NCBI RefSeq assembly: GCF_000208745.1 | Contig: NC_030855.1 | Location: 11,744,299-11,808,298, forward strand | Direction: 5' to 3' | DNA: 64,000 bases | Source of the DNA: Theobroma cacao | Taxonomy: Eukaryota; Streptophyta; Magnoliopsida; Malvales; Malvaceae | In this document: positions 24,676 through 36,811 of the stretch, piece after piece | Numbering within the stretch: position 1 is the first letter of the stretch | Layout of the letters: the number at the start of each line of letters is the position of its first letter | The notes under the pieces: model-generated | What the model saw: only the letters and a program-made list of their open reading frames with translations | Database searches by the model: none | Told to the model about the DNA's origin: nothing | Made by a program: the position numbers and the translations under genes

Positions 24676-25977
24676 GTACTACCCCCCTTAAAATGAAATT
24701 TTGACCTCAAAATTTCATTTACTAAACTCAAAGAAAAGATGGGGGTATTGTTTTCTCATCTAATGCTCGACTTTCATTCATTCATCCTATCCTCATACAC
24801 TATTATGTAGTTTACAACATCATTAACACGCCATACCCATTCTTGTACATATCCTAAGCATTAGGGAAGATTAATGGCTTCCATTATTTCCGCATACTTC
24901 ATGTTTACCTTGCAATTAGGAAATTTCAATCTTCTTAATCCTATTAATCCATCTTATATGGCTTAATCGCACTATAGATTACATTCCCTTAACTATTTCC
25001 CCAAAATTCCTTAGGTCACCATAAATCGACTTCTGATAAAATTTTTGATCGTTACATTATCTATACAACTCATCAAATATATTGAGTTCAAATCTCAAAC
25101 CACTAAAACCATTCTTCATTTTAGTTGGGTACATCACTAACTCCACACATACGTATACACGCACATTCAAATGTCCATATTCCTCATTATGTATATGGGT
25201 CTCTATTTTCAAATGCCTTCAGACTAATTTCTCTTTGTTCATTCCCATCCATAACCAAGATTCAATAGAATAATCTTCATAATTCATACAAATTCTCATC
25301 ATGCCTGTGCATAGTTCCACATCATTTACATACTCATACTCTCTTCTTATCATTTCCTATTATATGCTTAAGTTTCCTTATACTATATATCATTGCATCA
25401 CAATGTCATCTTCATTGAATTATAATCTATTATGCGTGTATGTTTTATAATCCCATTGATACTTCAAAAATTTTCCTTGACTTGATCATTGCATGTTATG
25501 CAATACCATATTCCTAAGAGTCATCCTTATTCTTCGATTATTTTTCATGCCACTTACATATATTGTATCCTTATTGCATTCCGATATTGATTTGTCACTT
25601 AAGACTCAGACTCATTTGAATCATGCATGCCTCAAGCATTTCCGAATTCCAATTTTACATAATATATTAGGAAAGTTTCATTATCTGACTTCATTATCAA
25701 AGTCAACTTCAATCATCCTTTGTTCCACTCTTCCATACGAATATAACATAATTCTCCCTTAACCAATTTACAAATTGTACTTGAAATTGCAAGACTTAAA
25801 ACTAGATTCTCCTCAAGTACTTTTCAATGTCAATACTAATATCACTTTCAAATTACAGCTTCCTTTTTATAACCACATAACTTAGTGCTTGCTTTTAAGA
25901 GATCCATGGCAGAATTTTTCTTGAGTATTTCTTTAAGGATATCTATCTTAAACTTATGTCTCACAACATGTGATCAC
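24676..25977 (-). repeat. A2 remnant of the shared A/B 3' internal module, with PPT
   Basis: Reverse complement of about A1 12955-14540. The PPT (AAGGGGGGTAGTAC on the minus strand) is at 24676-24690. Homology ends near 25977, at the sequence matching A1's agctaagtcac. A plus-strand frame at 25082-25273 is similar to an antisense frame in A1, but only because the DNA is homologous. Confidence 0.8.
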
Positions 25978-26277
25978 TTAACCCTAACTTAGCCATTTAT
26001 ATGGCATCCCCTTTGGCGCCCACTCCAAGGTATTGTTTTGTCTAGCTTTATTCTCTGTGCCTCGCTGCAGTAGTTTAGGCACATGACCCTCGCGTTCTAT
26101 CTCACAGGATTTTAACACCAGACCTTTTACTCCCCCCGAAGGGAACGCCTTTAACCATTTCAGCTTTAACTCATTCATATCGATACCTTCCAAAACCTTA
26201 AAACTCCAATTAACAAAACTTAGAATCAAGTTCAATGACTTTAGACTCCAATTAACCATTTCAACACATGAACCTCG
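25978..26277 (-). other. Orphan ~300-bp segment at the A2 deletion junction
   Basis: Not found in A1, B1 or B2. It is visibly less AT-rich than its surroundings (ggcgcccactcc, gcctcgctgcag, cctcgcgttc, ccccccgaagggaacg). It holds a minus-strand open frame of 91 codons (26259-25984) including LKWLKAFPSGGVKGLVLK and KSCEIEREGHVPKLLQ. I do not recognise the protein. Two near-copies of caattaac...aactt occur at 26208-26262. It may be filler DNA or a captured host gene fragment introduced when A2 was deleted. Confidence 0.5.
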
Positions 26278-26935
26278 TGTTCTTCCTTTGGCTGGCCATA
26301 TGAAGAGAAATGGGCCGTTTTTTGTGCCAATTTATAAGAAAAATAATAAATGGATGAGAATTTAACACATGTCACCATTCCATTGGTCCATGTGTCATAC
26401 TTACCCATTAAGCAATCTCTCTCTACCACTTAAATTTCCTCAATTATCCATGATAATATTGAGTAAAATCCATGTGCTGGACAAGTGTTGAGTGGTGTAA
26501 AATTACAATTTTGCCCCTGGGGTGGCAAAATGACTATTTTACCCTTATGATTGAAAAAATATCAGAATTAAAATTCTTCACTTCTCAAACTCAAATTATA
26601 CTCCAAATGATCAATCTTAGTTAAAAATTTCATCCAACACTCACATCTTAACCTCGAGTGGCAAAATGACCATTTTGCCCCTAGGTCATGAAAATTCCAA
26701 TTTGACTCCAAATCAGTCCTCGAACTCCGAATCACCATTTTAAGTCATTATGGGGTTTTAAAATTCTCAATTTCATCTTAAAATCTCTATTTGGACTAGT
26801 TCGAGGCTTAAATCAACTTAGTTGTACCATTTGGTACAATATTATCCTTTAACGATTTTGGAGGTACCCAAGTAAGCAAACATGCTTCTTATGTAAGAAT
26901 GGCATAATAAACATATTGTAGAGTCAGGCTTGACA
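26278..26935 (-). mobile_element. A2 5' LTR, first 658 bp only
   Basis: Matches the start of the family-A LTR and breaks off in the gttcttcctttgg stretch, ~50 bp beyond the TATA-like sequence. It begins TGTCAAGCCTGAC on the minus strand at 26935. Confidence 0.88.
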
Positions 26936-28349
26936 TTGTTCTTCATAGGTCAAATCATCTTTCAACTGGATGGTTTCATATCATATTACATGCGACGGAT
27001 CATGGTTATACTTCCTAAGCATTGACACATGGAATACGGGGTGAATATTCGAGAGGTCTGGTGGTAGCGCCAAACAATAAGGCACTGCTCCAACCTTTCT
27101 AAGATCTTGAAGGGTCCTATATACCGAGGTCTTAATTTTCCTTTCTTGCCAAACCTCATTACCCTTTTTGTTGGTGAGACCTTCAAAAATACATGATCCC
27201 CCACTTGAAACTCTAAATCTCTCCGCTTGTTATCAGCATATGACTTTTATCTACTTTGTGCTGATAACATCCTCTAATGAATCATGTGTATTTTCTCGGT
27301 GGCATCCTATACCAATTCTAGCCCTAAGAGTTTCCTTTCTCCCACCTCTAGCCATTCAGTGGGTGACCTGCACCTCCGTCCATATAATGCTTTAAATGGT
27401 GCCATTTGGATGCTAGCTTGGAAACTATTGTTGTAAGCAAACTCCATTAAGGGTAGATACCGATCCCATTTGACCCCAAGGTCTATTACACATGCCCTCG
27501 GCATATCTTCCAATGTCTGTATTGTTCATTCAGATTGCCCATCAGTTTGAGGGTGGAAAGCCGTGCTGAAATCCAACTTAGTGCCCAACGCTTCCTGTAA
27601 CTTTCCCCAAAACCTACTGGTGAATTGTGCTCCTTTGTCAGATACTATAGAAATGGGGATACCATGCAGTCGTACTATTTCATCCACATCGACTCAAGCA
27701 TACTAGGCAGCCTCGTAAGTAGCCTTAACCAGAAGAAAATGGGTTGACTTCATTAAACGGTCTACTATGATCCAAATCAAGTCATAGCCTCGACTAGTTC
27801 GAGGCAAGCCCATTACAAAGTCCATTGCAACATGGTCCCACTTCCATTTTGGCACTGGTAATGGCTGTAGTAGCTTTGTAGGCCTTTGATGCTTGGCCTT
27901 AACCTGTTGACAAACCAAGCACTTGGAGACAAACTTAGCTATATCTTTCTTAAGTCCTTCCCACCAATATACCTTTTTCAAATCTTGATACATCTTTGTA
28001 GCCCCTGGATGTACCACATAGGCTGCTATGTGCACCTCCTCTAATATTTTTCTCCTCAATCCATGACTATCAGGCACATAAAGTCTAGTTCCATACCTTA
28101 ATACTCCATCTGTGCCTTTAGTAAACATCTTTCCTTTCTTTCCTTGAGAGTCCTCTAAGGCCTTAGCTACGAACTCATCTTTACTTTGTGCTTTTTTAAT
28201 CTGGTTCATTAAAAAATGCCTCACTCTAAAATGTGCTAGCAATGCATTTGCCTCCAAAACTTCCAAATGCACACCCATGTCTCCCAAGCTATGCATCTCC
28301 CTAATCAAGGATCTCCTATATATACAGATATGTGCCAGGCTCCCCATTG
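26936..28349 (-). pseudogene. C integrase
   Basis: Minus-strand coding relic of the Ty3/gypsy integrase, which inserts element cDNA in the nucleus. An HHCC zinc-binding domain is visible: H-x7-H in EVHIAAYVVHPG, then KCLVCQQVKAKHQ (about 27890-28060). The catalytic core begins WDHVAMDFVMGLP (first Asp, ~27810), then WIIVDRLMKSTHF (second Asp, ~27760). DGQSE with the catalytic Glu lies near 27525, followed by an in-frame stop in place of Arg. Next come KWDRYLPLMEFAYNN and YGRRCRSP (27360-27470), then a GPY/F module GKLRPRYIGPFKILER near 27100. The chain is broken by stops and frame changes at about 27700, 27540, 27300 and 27050. A2 separates it from its tail. Confidence 0.9.
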
Positions 28350-29785
28350 ATTTTCGACTCAAGGCATCCGTAACTACATTTGCCTTATCGAGATGGTAAA
28401 GAATAGTACAATCATAATCCTTTAGCAACTCCATCCACCTACGTTGTCGCAAGTTAAAATCCCTCTGCTAAAATATATACTTTAGGCTTTTGTGGTCCGT
28501 ATATATCTTGCAAGTCTCACCATACAAGTAATGTCTCCAAATCTTTAAGGCAAACACAATTGCAGCCAACTCCAAATCGTGTGCAGGGTAATTCTACTCA
28601 TGCCTTATAAGTTGCCTTGATGCATACGCAATCACCATCCCATGTTGCATTAATAAACACCCTAAACCAACCAGCGATGCATCACAAAATACCGTATAAC
28701 CCACTGTGCCTTGTAGTAGGCTTAATATTGGAGTTGTGGTGAGACATGCCTTACGCTTCTCAAAGCTATCCTCACAAGCATCTGACCACTCAACTTTTGT
28801 ATCTTTACGTGTCAACTTAGTCAAAGAGGTGACTATTTTGGAGAAGTCCTTCACAAAACGATGATAATAGCCAACCAAACCCAAAAAGCTTCTAATCTCT
28901 GTAACTAATGTTGGCCTTGGCCACTTTTCCACTGCCTCAACTTTCTTTGGATCGACTTGTACCCCATCCTTAGATACCACATGTCCCAAGAATGCTACGC
29001 TTTCAAACCAGAACTCACACTTGGAGAACTTGGCATACAATCAATGTTCTCTCAAAGTTTGGAGCACTATCTTAAGATGCTACTCGTGCTCCTCTCGGCT
29101 CTTCGAGTAGATTAAGATGTCATCAATAAACACCACCACGAACTTGTCCAAATAGGGCTTGAACACTTGGTTCATCAAATTCATAAAGGCCGCAGGGGCA
29201 TTCATAAGCCCGAATGACATCACCAAGAACTCATAGTGCCCATATCTTGTTCGAAATGCGATATTTGTTATATCTTCATTTCAGGTCCTTAACTAATGGT
29301 ACCCAGATCACAGATCTATCTTAGAGAAACATTGTGCTCCTTGTAGTTGATCAAATAAATCATTTATTCTTGGAAAGGGGTACTTATTCTTCACTTTCAC
29401 TTTATTAAGCTGTAGATAGTCAATGCACAATCTAAGCGACCCATCTTTCTTCTTTACAAATAGCATCGATGCTCCTCATGGTGAGACACTAAGACGGATG
29501 AAGCCTTTATCCAACAAATCTTCTAAGTGATCCTTAAGCTCTTTAAGCTCCACAAGCACCATTCTATATGGGAATATGGATTAGGTTTAGTGTCGAGAAT
29601 CAAATCTATGCAAAATTCAATCTCTCGCTTGGGAGGCAACTTGGTAGTTCCTCAGGAAATACATCCATGAACTCATTCACTTCCGACACTTGGCTTATGT
29701 CTTTGACCTTCGCTTAGGTATCCCTCACAATAGCCAAGTAACCTTGACAACCCTGTCTTAATAGCCTTATAGTAGACATGATAGA
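28350..29785 (-). pseudogene. C reverse transcriptase and RNase H
   Basis: Minus-strand relic that copies element RNA into cDNA and degrades the template in intact relatives. RT: the segment RLLRQGCQGYLAIV next to the B1 junction, VFPEELPS near 29660, [10 protein letters not shown] near 29440, EFLVMSFGL near 29215, and the catalytic FIDDILIYS near 29110. The connection [28 protein letters not shown] follows at 28870-29040. RNase [12 protein letters not shown] near 28670, the DLE helix near 28570, YTDHKSLKY near 28480, ending in ANVVTDALSRKS. Stops lie at about 29700, 29470, 29290, 29040, 28592 and 28470. B1 inserted between the protease and RT. Confidence 0.9.
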
Positions 29786-30403
29786 TGTCACGACTCGGAA
29801 CTCTCATCGAGCTCGCGACAACCACGGCGGTGTCCCGATAGACACTTATTACCTAAAATGCCAACCGAAGCCTCGCAAGGCTTAATATCAGTTTCTCTTT
29901 TCTTCCGTAAGTAACTGTTGCCAAATATCATGTTCTAAAAGAATTTAAGCTATTTCCAACTTAAAACAAATTAAATAATAATTTTCATCTTACAGAAGTA
30001 TTTTGGTCATTTTTCATTGAAAATTTCAAAACTAGCTAAAATGTAGTAAGTATAAACCACATAATTCATAATCAACAATAAGTTTAAATGTCTAAAACCT
30101 TCATTTAAAATGAAATTATGATTATTTGGATATAATAAGAAAATTAAAAAAAAAATAATAAAATATCATATTTTTTTATAAAATAATATTTTGAGAGTTA
30201 TACGTAAACAATTTTTGTAGCGTAAAAGCAAAATAAATTCATTCATACTGTAATACAGTAAACCAAAGTATTTAATATAATTTACAATATCAAGTAGGCC
30301 CACGAATAACTAGAAGTAAGGAAGACTGTGAGCCTACAATTTGGAGGATGCAAATCCAATGGTAGCCCTCAATTAAATTAGCTATCTACAGCCTACTCTG
30401 TGC

Positions 30404-31271
30404 CTAAAATGGGTGGAAAAGAGGGTGGCGAGATTGTATAATCCCAGTGAGTAAACAAACATCATCCAAAATATCTAAAGTCGAGTAAATGGAGACGATT
30501 GAAATAAATCATCATATTGTAATTTATCACCTTTCAACTCATTTCAACCAAATAAAATCAATTCAGTTAAATCGAGTAATCAACATGGCTTATGAATTTC
30601 TTAAAACTTGGCTCGTGCCAAAATTATTCTCATACTCAGTTATCAGGGATACCTTGGTCTAGGGCTATCCCAAACCAAGTCTGCCAAGGCTGTTAAAAAG
30701 TTATGTACACATAAATCACGTTTTTATTTTGAAAACATAGCCGTTCTTTGGTGTTGGCCGAGTTCACCCTCACGTGGTGGTTTTGCATGAAGTGAAGCTC
30801 TAAAGTTATACCTCGAGAGTTATTGTACTCGCCTCTCCAATCGAGGTAAAATATAACGGGATTTTGTGCCCCTCTAATAGGCTGGTCCACAGAAAACCCG
30901 CCCACTATAGCAAGCTAAACCCACCATACAATACAATTTTGACAGCATGACATGACTAATATTATACTACCTAGCCTGTAAATGTAAAACAGAATAATTC
31001 ATACAGTTCACAAACTATAATTCCAGCCAGTCATGCCAACACATTATCATAAGGTATTAATTCAAACCATGATTTATAACACAGTAAACAGTCTCCAATT
31101 ACTCTATTTTCAAACCATCATTCAATTTCAAGACAATTTATAAAACCTTTTCATTAAATCACATTTTGTTTATAAAATCGAAAAATTAAACATTTAATTC
31201 ATTTTTCATAAAATTCACAAAATCGAATAAAACATACTTTAGATAATTAAGATGATGATAAGGTTACTCAC
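30404..31271 (-). other. Predicted LTR intron, B1 3' LTR
   Basis: Minus-strand donor GAG|GTGAGTAA at 31271, a near-perfect plant donor, and acceptor CATTTTAG|GC ending at 30404 (868 bp). Confidence 0.42.
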
Positions 31272-32109
31272 CTCACAATAGCAGGATTACTACGTTGCTA
31301 TTGATTTGTATGCGTGTATAATTATTCCTAATTGTCGGTCACCTACTTCTTTCGACACGCTTTCATAACAAGTTTCCTAACAACAATTTAAACCCAATAC
31401 ATTTAGTGCATCAATTCTACTTCTCTCTCTCATTCTATCATAAATCAACATTATTTCTCCTCATTTCTTCCAATATTTTACCATTCAACTTAACATTCTC
31501 AACCAAATTATGCATCTAAATTCCTCCAACATCAATAATTTTTCACAATGAATTATTTAAAATTTCTTAACTTCATCTAAGCACTATTCGTAAATTTCAC
31601 ATTTTCTTCTTTACTTTAGTCTTATGACACCTCCTATTAAAATTTTTAAATATTGTATTAAAGTAATTTAAATTTAATTCATATCACTAATAATAAAAAA
31701 TTTAATTAAACAAATGGCTAACTCAAAATAATACAATTTCAGAATAGGCCAAATAAAAGCAAAGAAAATTTTCTTTACCTATTTGGACTAGATTAGTCAA
31801 AGTACAATTTTTTTCCACCTTTATTCTCTCATGGGCTTTTCCTCCTTTATGGCTATTGGGTTTTTTTTTATGATCTCTCCCCAACTTCTTTTTGTTGAGC
31901 CATGCCCATTTTTCTTTCTTGTTGGGAGATGCCCACTCTTTCTTTTTCTTTTCTTTTTTTCTCTTTTCTTTTCTCTCTTTCACTGTCCAGCAGCACCTTG
32001 CTTGTGTTTCTTTTTCTTTTCTCACATGCACAAGCTGTCCACAATTTCTTCCTCTCTCTCCCTCTCATTGCCGGCCATAATTTCTTGCTTCTTTCAACCA
32101 ATAATTTTT

Positions 32110-32363
32110 AGCAGCCAAAGCTGCCCATATTGACTTCAAAATCAGCAGCCAAGCTACTCTATTTCTCCTCAAAAAGTCAGTAGCTTAACTGCCCTATTCT
32201 CCCTCAAAAATTAGTAGCCAAAGCCACAAAGATTAACAACCAAACCGCACCTTTCAGCCTTCAAAATCAACAACTAAAACCATACCATTCAACCTTCAAA
32301 ATCAGTGGCAAAAACTACACCTTTTAGCCTTCAAAATCAGCAACAAAAGCTACTCCTCTCACC
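32110..32363 (-). repeat. Degenerate ~43-bp tandem repeat in B1 3' LTR
   Basis: Repeated phrase ttcaaaatcagcagc...aaagctac, about six units. It is also present in the other three B LTRs and lies next to the purine-rich tract. Confidence 0.75.
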
Positions 32364-33404
32364 TTTTAAATTGACAAAAAAATAGCTCTCGTTTCCTCCC
32401 TAAATGGCAGCAAAATCGCCCCCCTCAGCTAAACTCTTTCACCTTCCTTTTCTTCCTCACCTCTCGACCTTCTCTTTTTTCTTTTTGCTCTTTTTGCTCA
32501 CACCTTCTTTTTGTTTCTTTTTCTTCTATTCACTAACTGACTTCTCTTTTCTTCTTTGTCTTCTTCACTTTACTTATTCAATTATTTATATATATTTTTT
32601 TTCTCCATTTTGTTCCAACTTGGCCTGCCCCTCACACCTTTGTTTCTTTCCCCTTTGTTCCACATGGCCAGCCCCCTTCCATTAATTTAATTAAAGAGTC
32701 TTTTGACTCTTTTCATTGACCACATGGGCGGCTGTCCATGTTGGTCTTCCTTTAATTTCTTTTATATATATATACATACTTGTATTATTATTTTTACCAT
32801 TTGTTTATTTTATCTCTTCCATTTAATTTCTCTACATAATCCTTCAGCTTTTGTACTTTAAATTCGATCCCTTTGATGCATCTAAAAATTTCAATTTTCA
32901 TTTGTCTTCCTTTCTCTGTATGTGTACCACTAAAATAACAAAATTACACTTCAATGCGGTATTACCATAATATTGAAATATTTACTTATTCGCATTGGCT
33001 CGACTTAGCAAAACATGCGTATTTACTTTTGTCGCTCATTCTCCAAAAATTTACTTGTATTTCTTCTCTCCCACTTGGATCAACCATATGATCCTTTTTC
33101 ATGACTGATTTCGACATCCGGCTCAATATTAATATTTTAATATTATTTTATTCTAAAAATTTTCTCTTGTCTCCTTGGTACCCAAAATACCTTCTTATGC
33201 CTTAATTGACTTCCGAATCACCCTTTTATCTCACAAATTCTCCTCCGATAAAGTATTATTATTTTATTATTATTTTTCTCGTATGCAAATCATTTTATCC
33301 TAACCTACTCCTTTCATCTTCCATCATGTTTAAACATTATAATTGGCCTCAATTCGCATCCGATAAGCTTTATTAGTTACTATATCAAAATAAGGGGTAT
33401 TACA

Positions 33405-33415
33405 ATCTCCCCCAC
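33405..33415 (-). promoter_or_regulatory. B1 polypurine tract
   Basis: GTGGGGGAGAT on the minus strand, directly before the 3' LTR. It matches the B2 tract at 56566-56578. Confidence 0.85.
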
Positions 33416-34720
33416 TAAAATAAAATTCGCCCTCGAATTCACGTCGATGTTGAGTTATCAATCTCATTCTATGATCCTATTCCATTTCTCCCCCTATAGG
33501 GACATTCGATTTATTCACCTCATTTACCTCCAGTTCAATTTAAATACTTCATTTATGTCAAATATCATTCTTTGGAATCAGATCAACAATACCTTTCACA
33601 ATCATGATCTCTTATATCGAGACATTAAGCATGCCTTCATCACCATCATTAAATTTGAACCATAATTTCATCTCAATTATACCGATTTTGATCACAAATT
33701 ATACTTACTTATGTATACCTAATCATCATTTTATTAGTTCGCATCTTGCCAAACTTCTTAACCTTGATTCATTCAAATCATGCATGCTTTATACATTTTT
33801 GAATTCCAATTTCCATACTACCATAGGAGGTTTTCATTATTAGGCTTCATTATCCAAATTATCTTCAATCATCCTTTGTTTCATTATTCCATAATAATAT
33901 GACATCACTCTCCCTAGACCAATATGCAATTGTACTTAAAACTGCATGACTTGAAATAAGGTTCTCCTTAAGTACTTTTCAATGTCAATATGAATTTCAC
34001 TTCCAACTTACGGCTTCCTCTTTATAGCCACATAACTTAATGCTTGCTGTCGTAAAATCCATAGTAAAACTCCTCTTGAGTATTTCCTTGGGGATACCTA
34101 TCTCAAACTTATGTCTCACAACAAGTGATCACTTCACTTGTGACTTAGTCGTAAGACGCCTTAGCAAGTTTTAAAGTCACACATCTTATATTTATCTCAT
34201 GTAATTTATAATTTTTTCTCAAAGGTGTTTAAACATTCTTGAAACACTTACTCACTTATTTGCTCTTTCATACTCCAAGTATATCATTTCCATAAAGACA
34301 TGCCACCTAGTTCACTTGTGTTGTTACTAATCCTTTCCTTTCAACAAAGTCAAGACAAGATTAGTAAATTCTCATAACAATATTCTATATAAACTCATTT
34401 GCTATATCATTCTTGAAATCTTCATTCACACTCTCATCACTTGGTATTAACATCTCTTATCAACATCTCATACATTCATCTAACCTTTTGCTCACTTCTT
34501 CTTTAACCTTTTACAAGGTTTACTTTATCTCTTAAGATTTGACTTTAGTCCACATATTATTCATCTTAACACTCCCCCAATGCTCTTAAGACTCCCAATA
34601 GCGAAACTCGACATCAAAACCAATAACCCTTTTCCAACTCGTGAGTCCAATCTTTATGCCGCTCACAGTTTGCTCATACTTTCTGGCCATTAGAGGTTTT
34701 TAACGCAATAGCGTTTGTTA
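33416..34720 (-). repeat. B1 copy of the shared A/B 3' internal module
   Basis: Reverse complement related to A1 12280-14529 and B2 54600-56565. It is shorter than both (internal deletion between about 33830 and 33960 relative to A1). Shared blocks include tgatcacttcacttgtgacttag near 34120 and cattagaggttttta near 34690. No credible ORF. Confidence 0.72.
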
Positions 34721-35472
34721 GTCAGTACTGTGGTGTTGCAACTACTAGAAATTTCCTCATCAAAGGCATTTGTCTGCATTCAAAGTCACAACATGAATCA
34801 TCCTTCATAAAATCCCACCTCAAAACATCTTTTCCATATGGTGTAATAAATTCATAACATATATACCACCTCACACATAAGTTGCTTACTGTCTACAGCT
34901 TTCCTCAAATTTATTGTCATCCTTATCTAATTATCTTCTTTGTCTTGTACTCCAATAATTTTATTGACTTTCGGTATAATTAACTACAAAAACAACTCAG
35001 CTTCCTCTTCACTTTATTCTCGCAATCCTTACTAAATCAAAATTTCATATTCCCAATATTCCACAATTTAACTTCATTGGGCTATATTTGTGCCCAATTA
35101 TTACCTCATAATGTTATAGCATCACTAAGTAATCCCCTTCATGCTTAAATTACAATCATAAACTTAATCACGTTATCCATTTCAAGTGTCATTTATAGCC
35201 TTATTGCTTCCTCCTATAACCTTTCTCAATAATTATATTACCAATTTATCCCTTTCATACTAAAAGATTCTCATATACATCTAGTCATTTAAACAACTAT
35301 TTTACAATCCATTCTAGTCATACACTTTAAAAGCCAAACTATTAACTTCTTTGTATAGATAACTATTATCTCCTTTACACTACATCTACCTAAAGTTAAA
35401 GTAGTACAAAATCCTACGAAAATATTACATGTTGTTGGGATCATCATCTTAATCTGATCTTATTAAAAGATT
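34721..35472 (-). other. B-family-specific internal non-coding sequence (B1)
   Basis: Aligns with B2 53828-54600 (for example atcctacgaaaatattacatg near 35410 against the complement of 53875) but not with A1. Stops are frequent on both strands. It follows the B ORF on the element sense strand. Confidence 0.6.
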
Positions 35473-35985
35473 CTACTCCAAGTCCTTCTTAAGATCCACT
35501 TTCGGGTTCTCCTCTTCCTGAGATTTTCTCCTTTGTTCCTTAATCCAAGCTTGTTGTATTCTCCTATATTCCTCATCATTCACCGGTGTAGCATTTCTTC
35601 CACATCCAGGAGGAAAATGTCTTACAACGTTCACCCCCTTCCTAGGACGAATATCTCCCCTTGCAATTGCTTTCTTCGTCCATTCTCTATGGCACTCTTC
35701 AGATTGTTTCAAAAGAAAATTTCTTACAGTTTCTAAAGTATCGAAGCTATCCTCACTTTTAAGACTCTCGGTACTCTCAAAGCTTTCCTTATTATGAAAC
35801 CATTCTGCTAAGTTCGGAGGAATTCTATTAATAGGAATTCGAGATGAACCACTTTTCGAATTACCTGGATCAAGGTGCCATTGGCTTCTAGCAGTGGAAT
35901 CTAATGATCCCTCACTAGCACTATGAGGGGTATCGGGACTACTGCCTCTTCTAGACATGGTGTGTGTGTCACTAGTGCACATCAA
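35473..35985 (-). CDS. B-element ORF, 170 aa (161 aa from the second Met), unknown function
   Basis: The only long sense ORF in the B interior, ~200 nt after the PBS, in the place of gag. Two starts are possible: Met at 35985, or Met in HTMSRRGSS at 35958. B2 keeps both. The first ~70 residues are Ser/Pro/Gly-rich and low in complexity (MSRRGSSPD, SASEGSLDS). The middle is acidic and Ser-rich (KESFESTESLKSEDSFD). Residues ~90-170 are charged and helical-looking, with EECHREWTKKAIARGDI, a VVRHFPPGCGRNATPV motif, EEYRRIQQAWIKEQRRKS, and an acidic/Lys tail. There is no zinc knuckle, protease or capsid motif. FPPGCGRNA resembles, from memory, a segment of plant SUVH histone methyltransferases; it could equally be a divergent gag N-terminus. 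The frame is intact here and broken in B2. Confidence 0.55.
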   Translation of the reverse strand: MMCTSDTHTMSRRGSSPDTPHSASEGSLDSTARSQWHLDPGNSKSGSSRIPINRIPPNLAEWFHNKESFESTESLKSEDSFDTLETVRNFLLKQSEECHREWTKKAIARGDIRPRKGVNVVRHFPPGCGRNATPVNDEEYRRIQQAWIKEQRRKSQEEENPKVDLKKDLE

Positions 35986-36172
35986 AACCTATATGCAACT
36001 ACGTAGTAATTACTTAATCATTCATGCATCGCAAGAGTAGGTAGGTTTCTATATGTAGATGCATGCGTTCTACTCAACCAAACCTAACTTAACTTGGGGC
36101 CACATTGACATTGTAAATTTTTAAAATAACTTTAAAACCAAAAGCTCTATGCTCTGATCTTTAAAATCAAAG

Positions 36173-36184
36173 GCTCTGATACCA
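36173..36184 (-). promoter_or_regulatory. B1 primer binding site (tRNA-iMet)
   Basis: TGGTATCAGAGC on the minus strand, 6 nt after the 5' LTR end at 36191. The leader that follows (acaatgtcaatgtggcc) is the one also used by A1 and B2. Confidence 0.85.
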
Positions 36185-36811
36185 CTTGATTGTCACAACC
36201 CGGAACTCTCATCGAGCCCATGACAACCGTCGCGGTGTCCCGATAGACACTCATTACCCAGAATGCCAACCAAAACCTCGCAAGGCTTAATGTTAGTTTC
36301 ACTTTTCCCCGGTGAGTAACTGTTGGCAAATATCATGTTCTAAAAGAATTTAAGCTATTTTCAACTTAAAACAAATCAAATAATAATTTTCGTCTCACAG
36401 GGATATTTTGGTCATTTTTTATTGAAAATTTCAAAACTAGTTAAAAATGTAGTAAGAAAGTATAAACCACATAATTCATAATCAAAAATAAGTTTAAACG
36501 TCTAAAACCTTCACTTAAAATAAAATTATGATTATTTAGATATAATAAAAAAATAAAAAAATTTAATAAAATATTTTATTTTCTTATAAAATAATATTTT
36601 TGGAGTTATACATAAATAATTTTTGTAGCGTAAAAGCAAAATAAATTCATTCATACTATAATACAATAAACCAGAGTATTTAATTTAATTTACAATATCA
36701 AGTGGGCCCACGAATAACTAGAAGTAAGGAAGACTGTGAACCTACAATTTGGAGGATGCAAATCTAATGGTAGCCCTTAGTGAAATTAGCTATCTACAGC
36801 CTACTCTGAGC

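Larger units (their letters stand above)
21673..26935 (-). mobile_element. A2: internally deleted family-A element
   Basis: Bounded by TGTCAAGCC at 26935 (minus-strand start) and TCATGACA at 21673, with a perfect TSD. Minus-strand order: the first 658 bp of the 5' LTR (26935-26278), an unrelated ~300-bp segment (26277-25978), the 3' part of the shared internal module (25977-24691), PPT (24690-24676) and a full 3' LTR (24675-21673, 3,003 bp). The rest of the 5' LTR, PBS, leader and gag are gone. The deletion followed insertion because both outer ends and the TSD are intact. Confidence 0.88.
29786..33404 (-). mobile_element. B1 3' LTR
   Basis: 3,619 bp. On the minus strand it starts TGTAATACCCC at 33404 and ends GAGTCGTGACA at 29786. 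Its first half holds a pyrimidine-rich plus strand (31830-32700), which is the purine-rich strand of the element sense. Confidence 0.9.

Noticed and set aside
25082..25273. 63-codon frame similar to one at 13662-13853 (minus)
   Set aside because: Antisense to both A elements and similar only because the DNA is homologous; not kept in the B copies.
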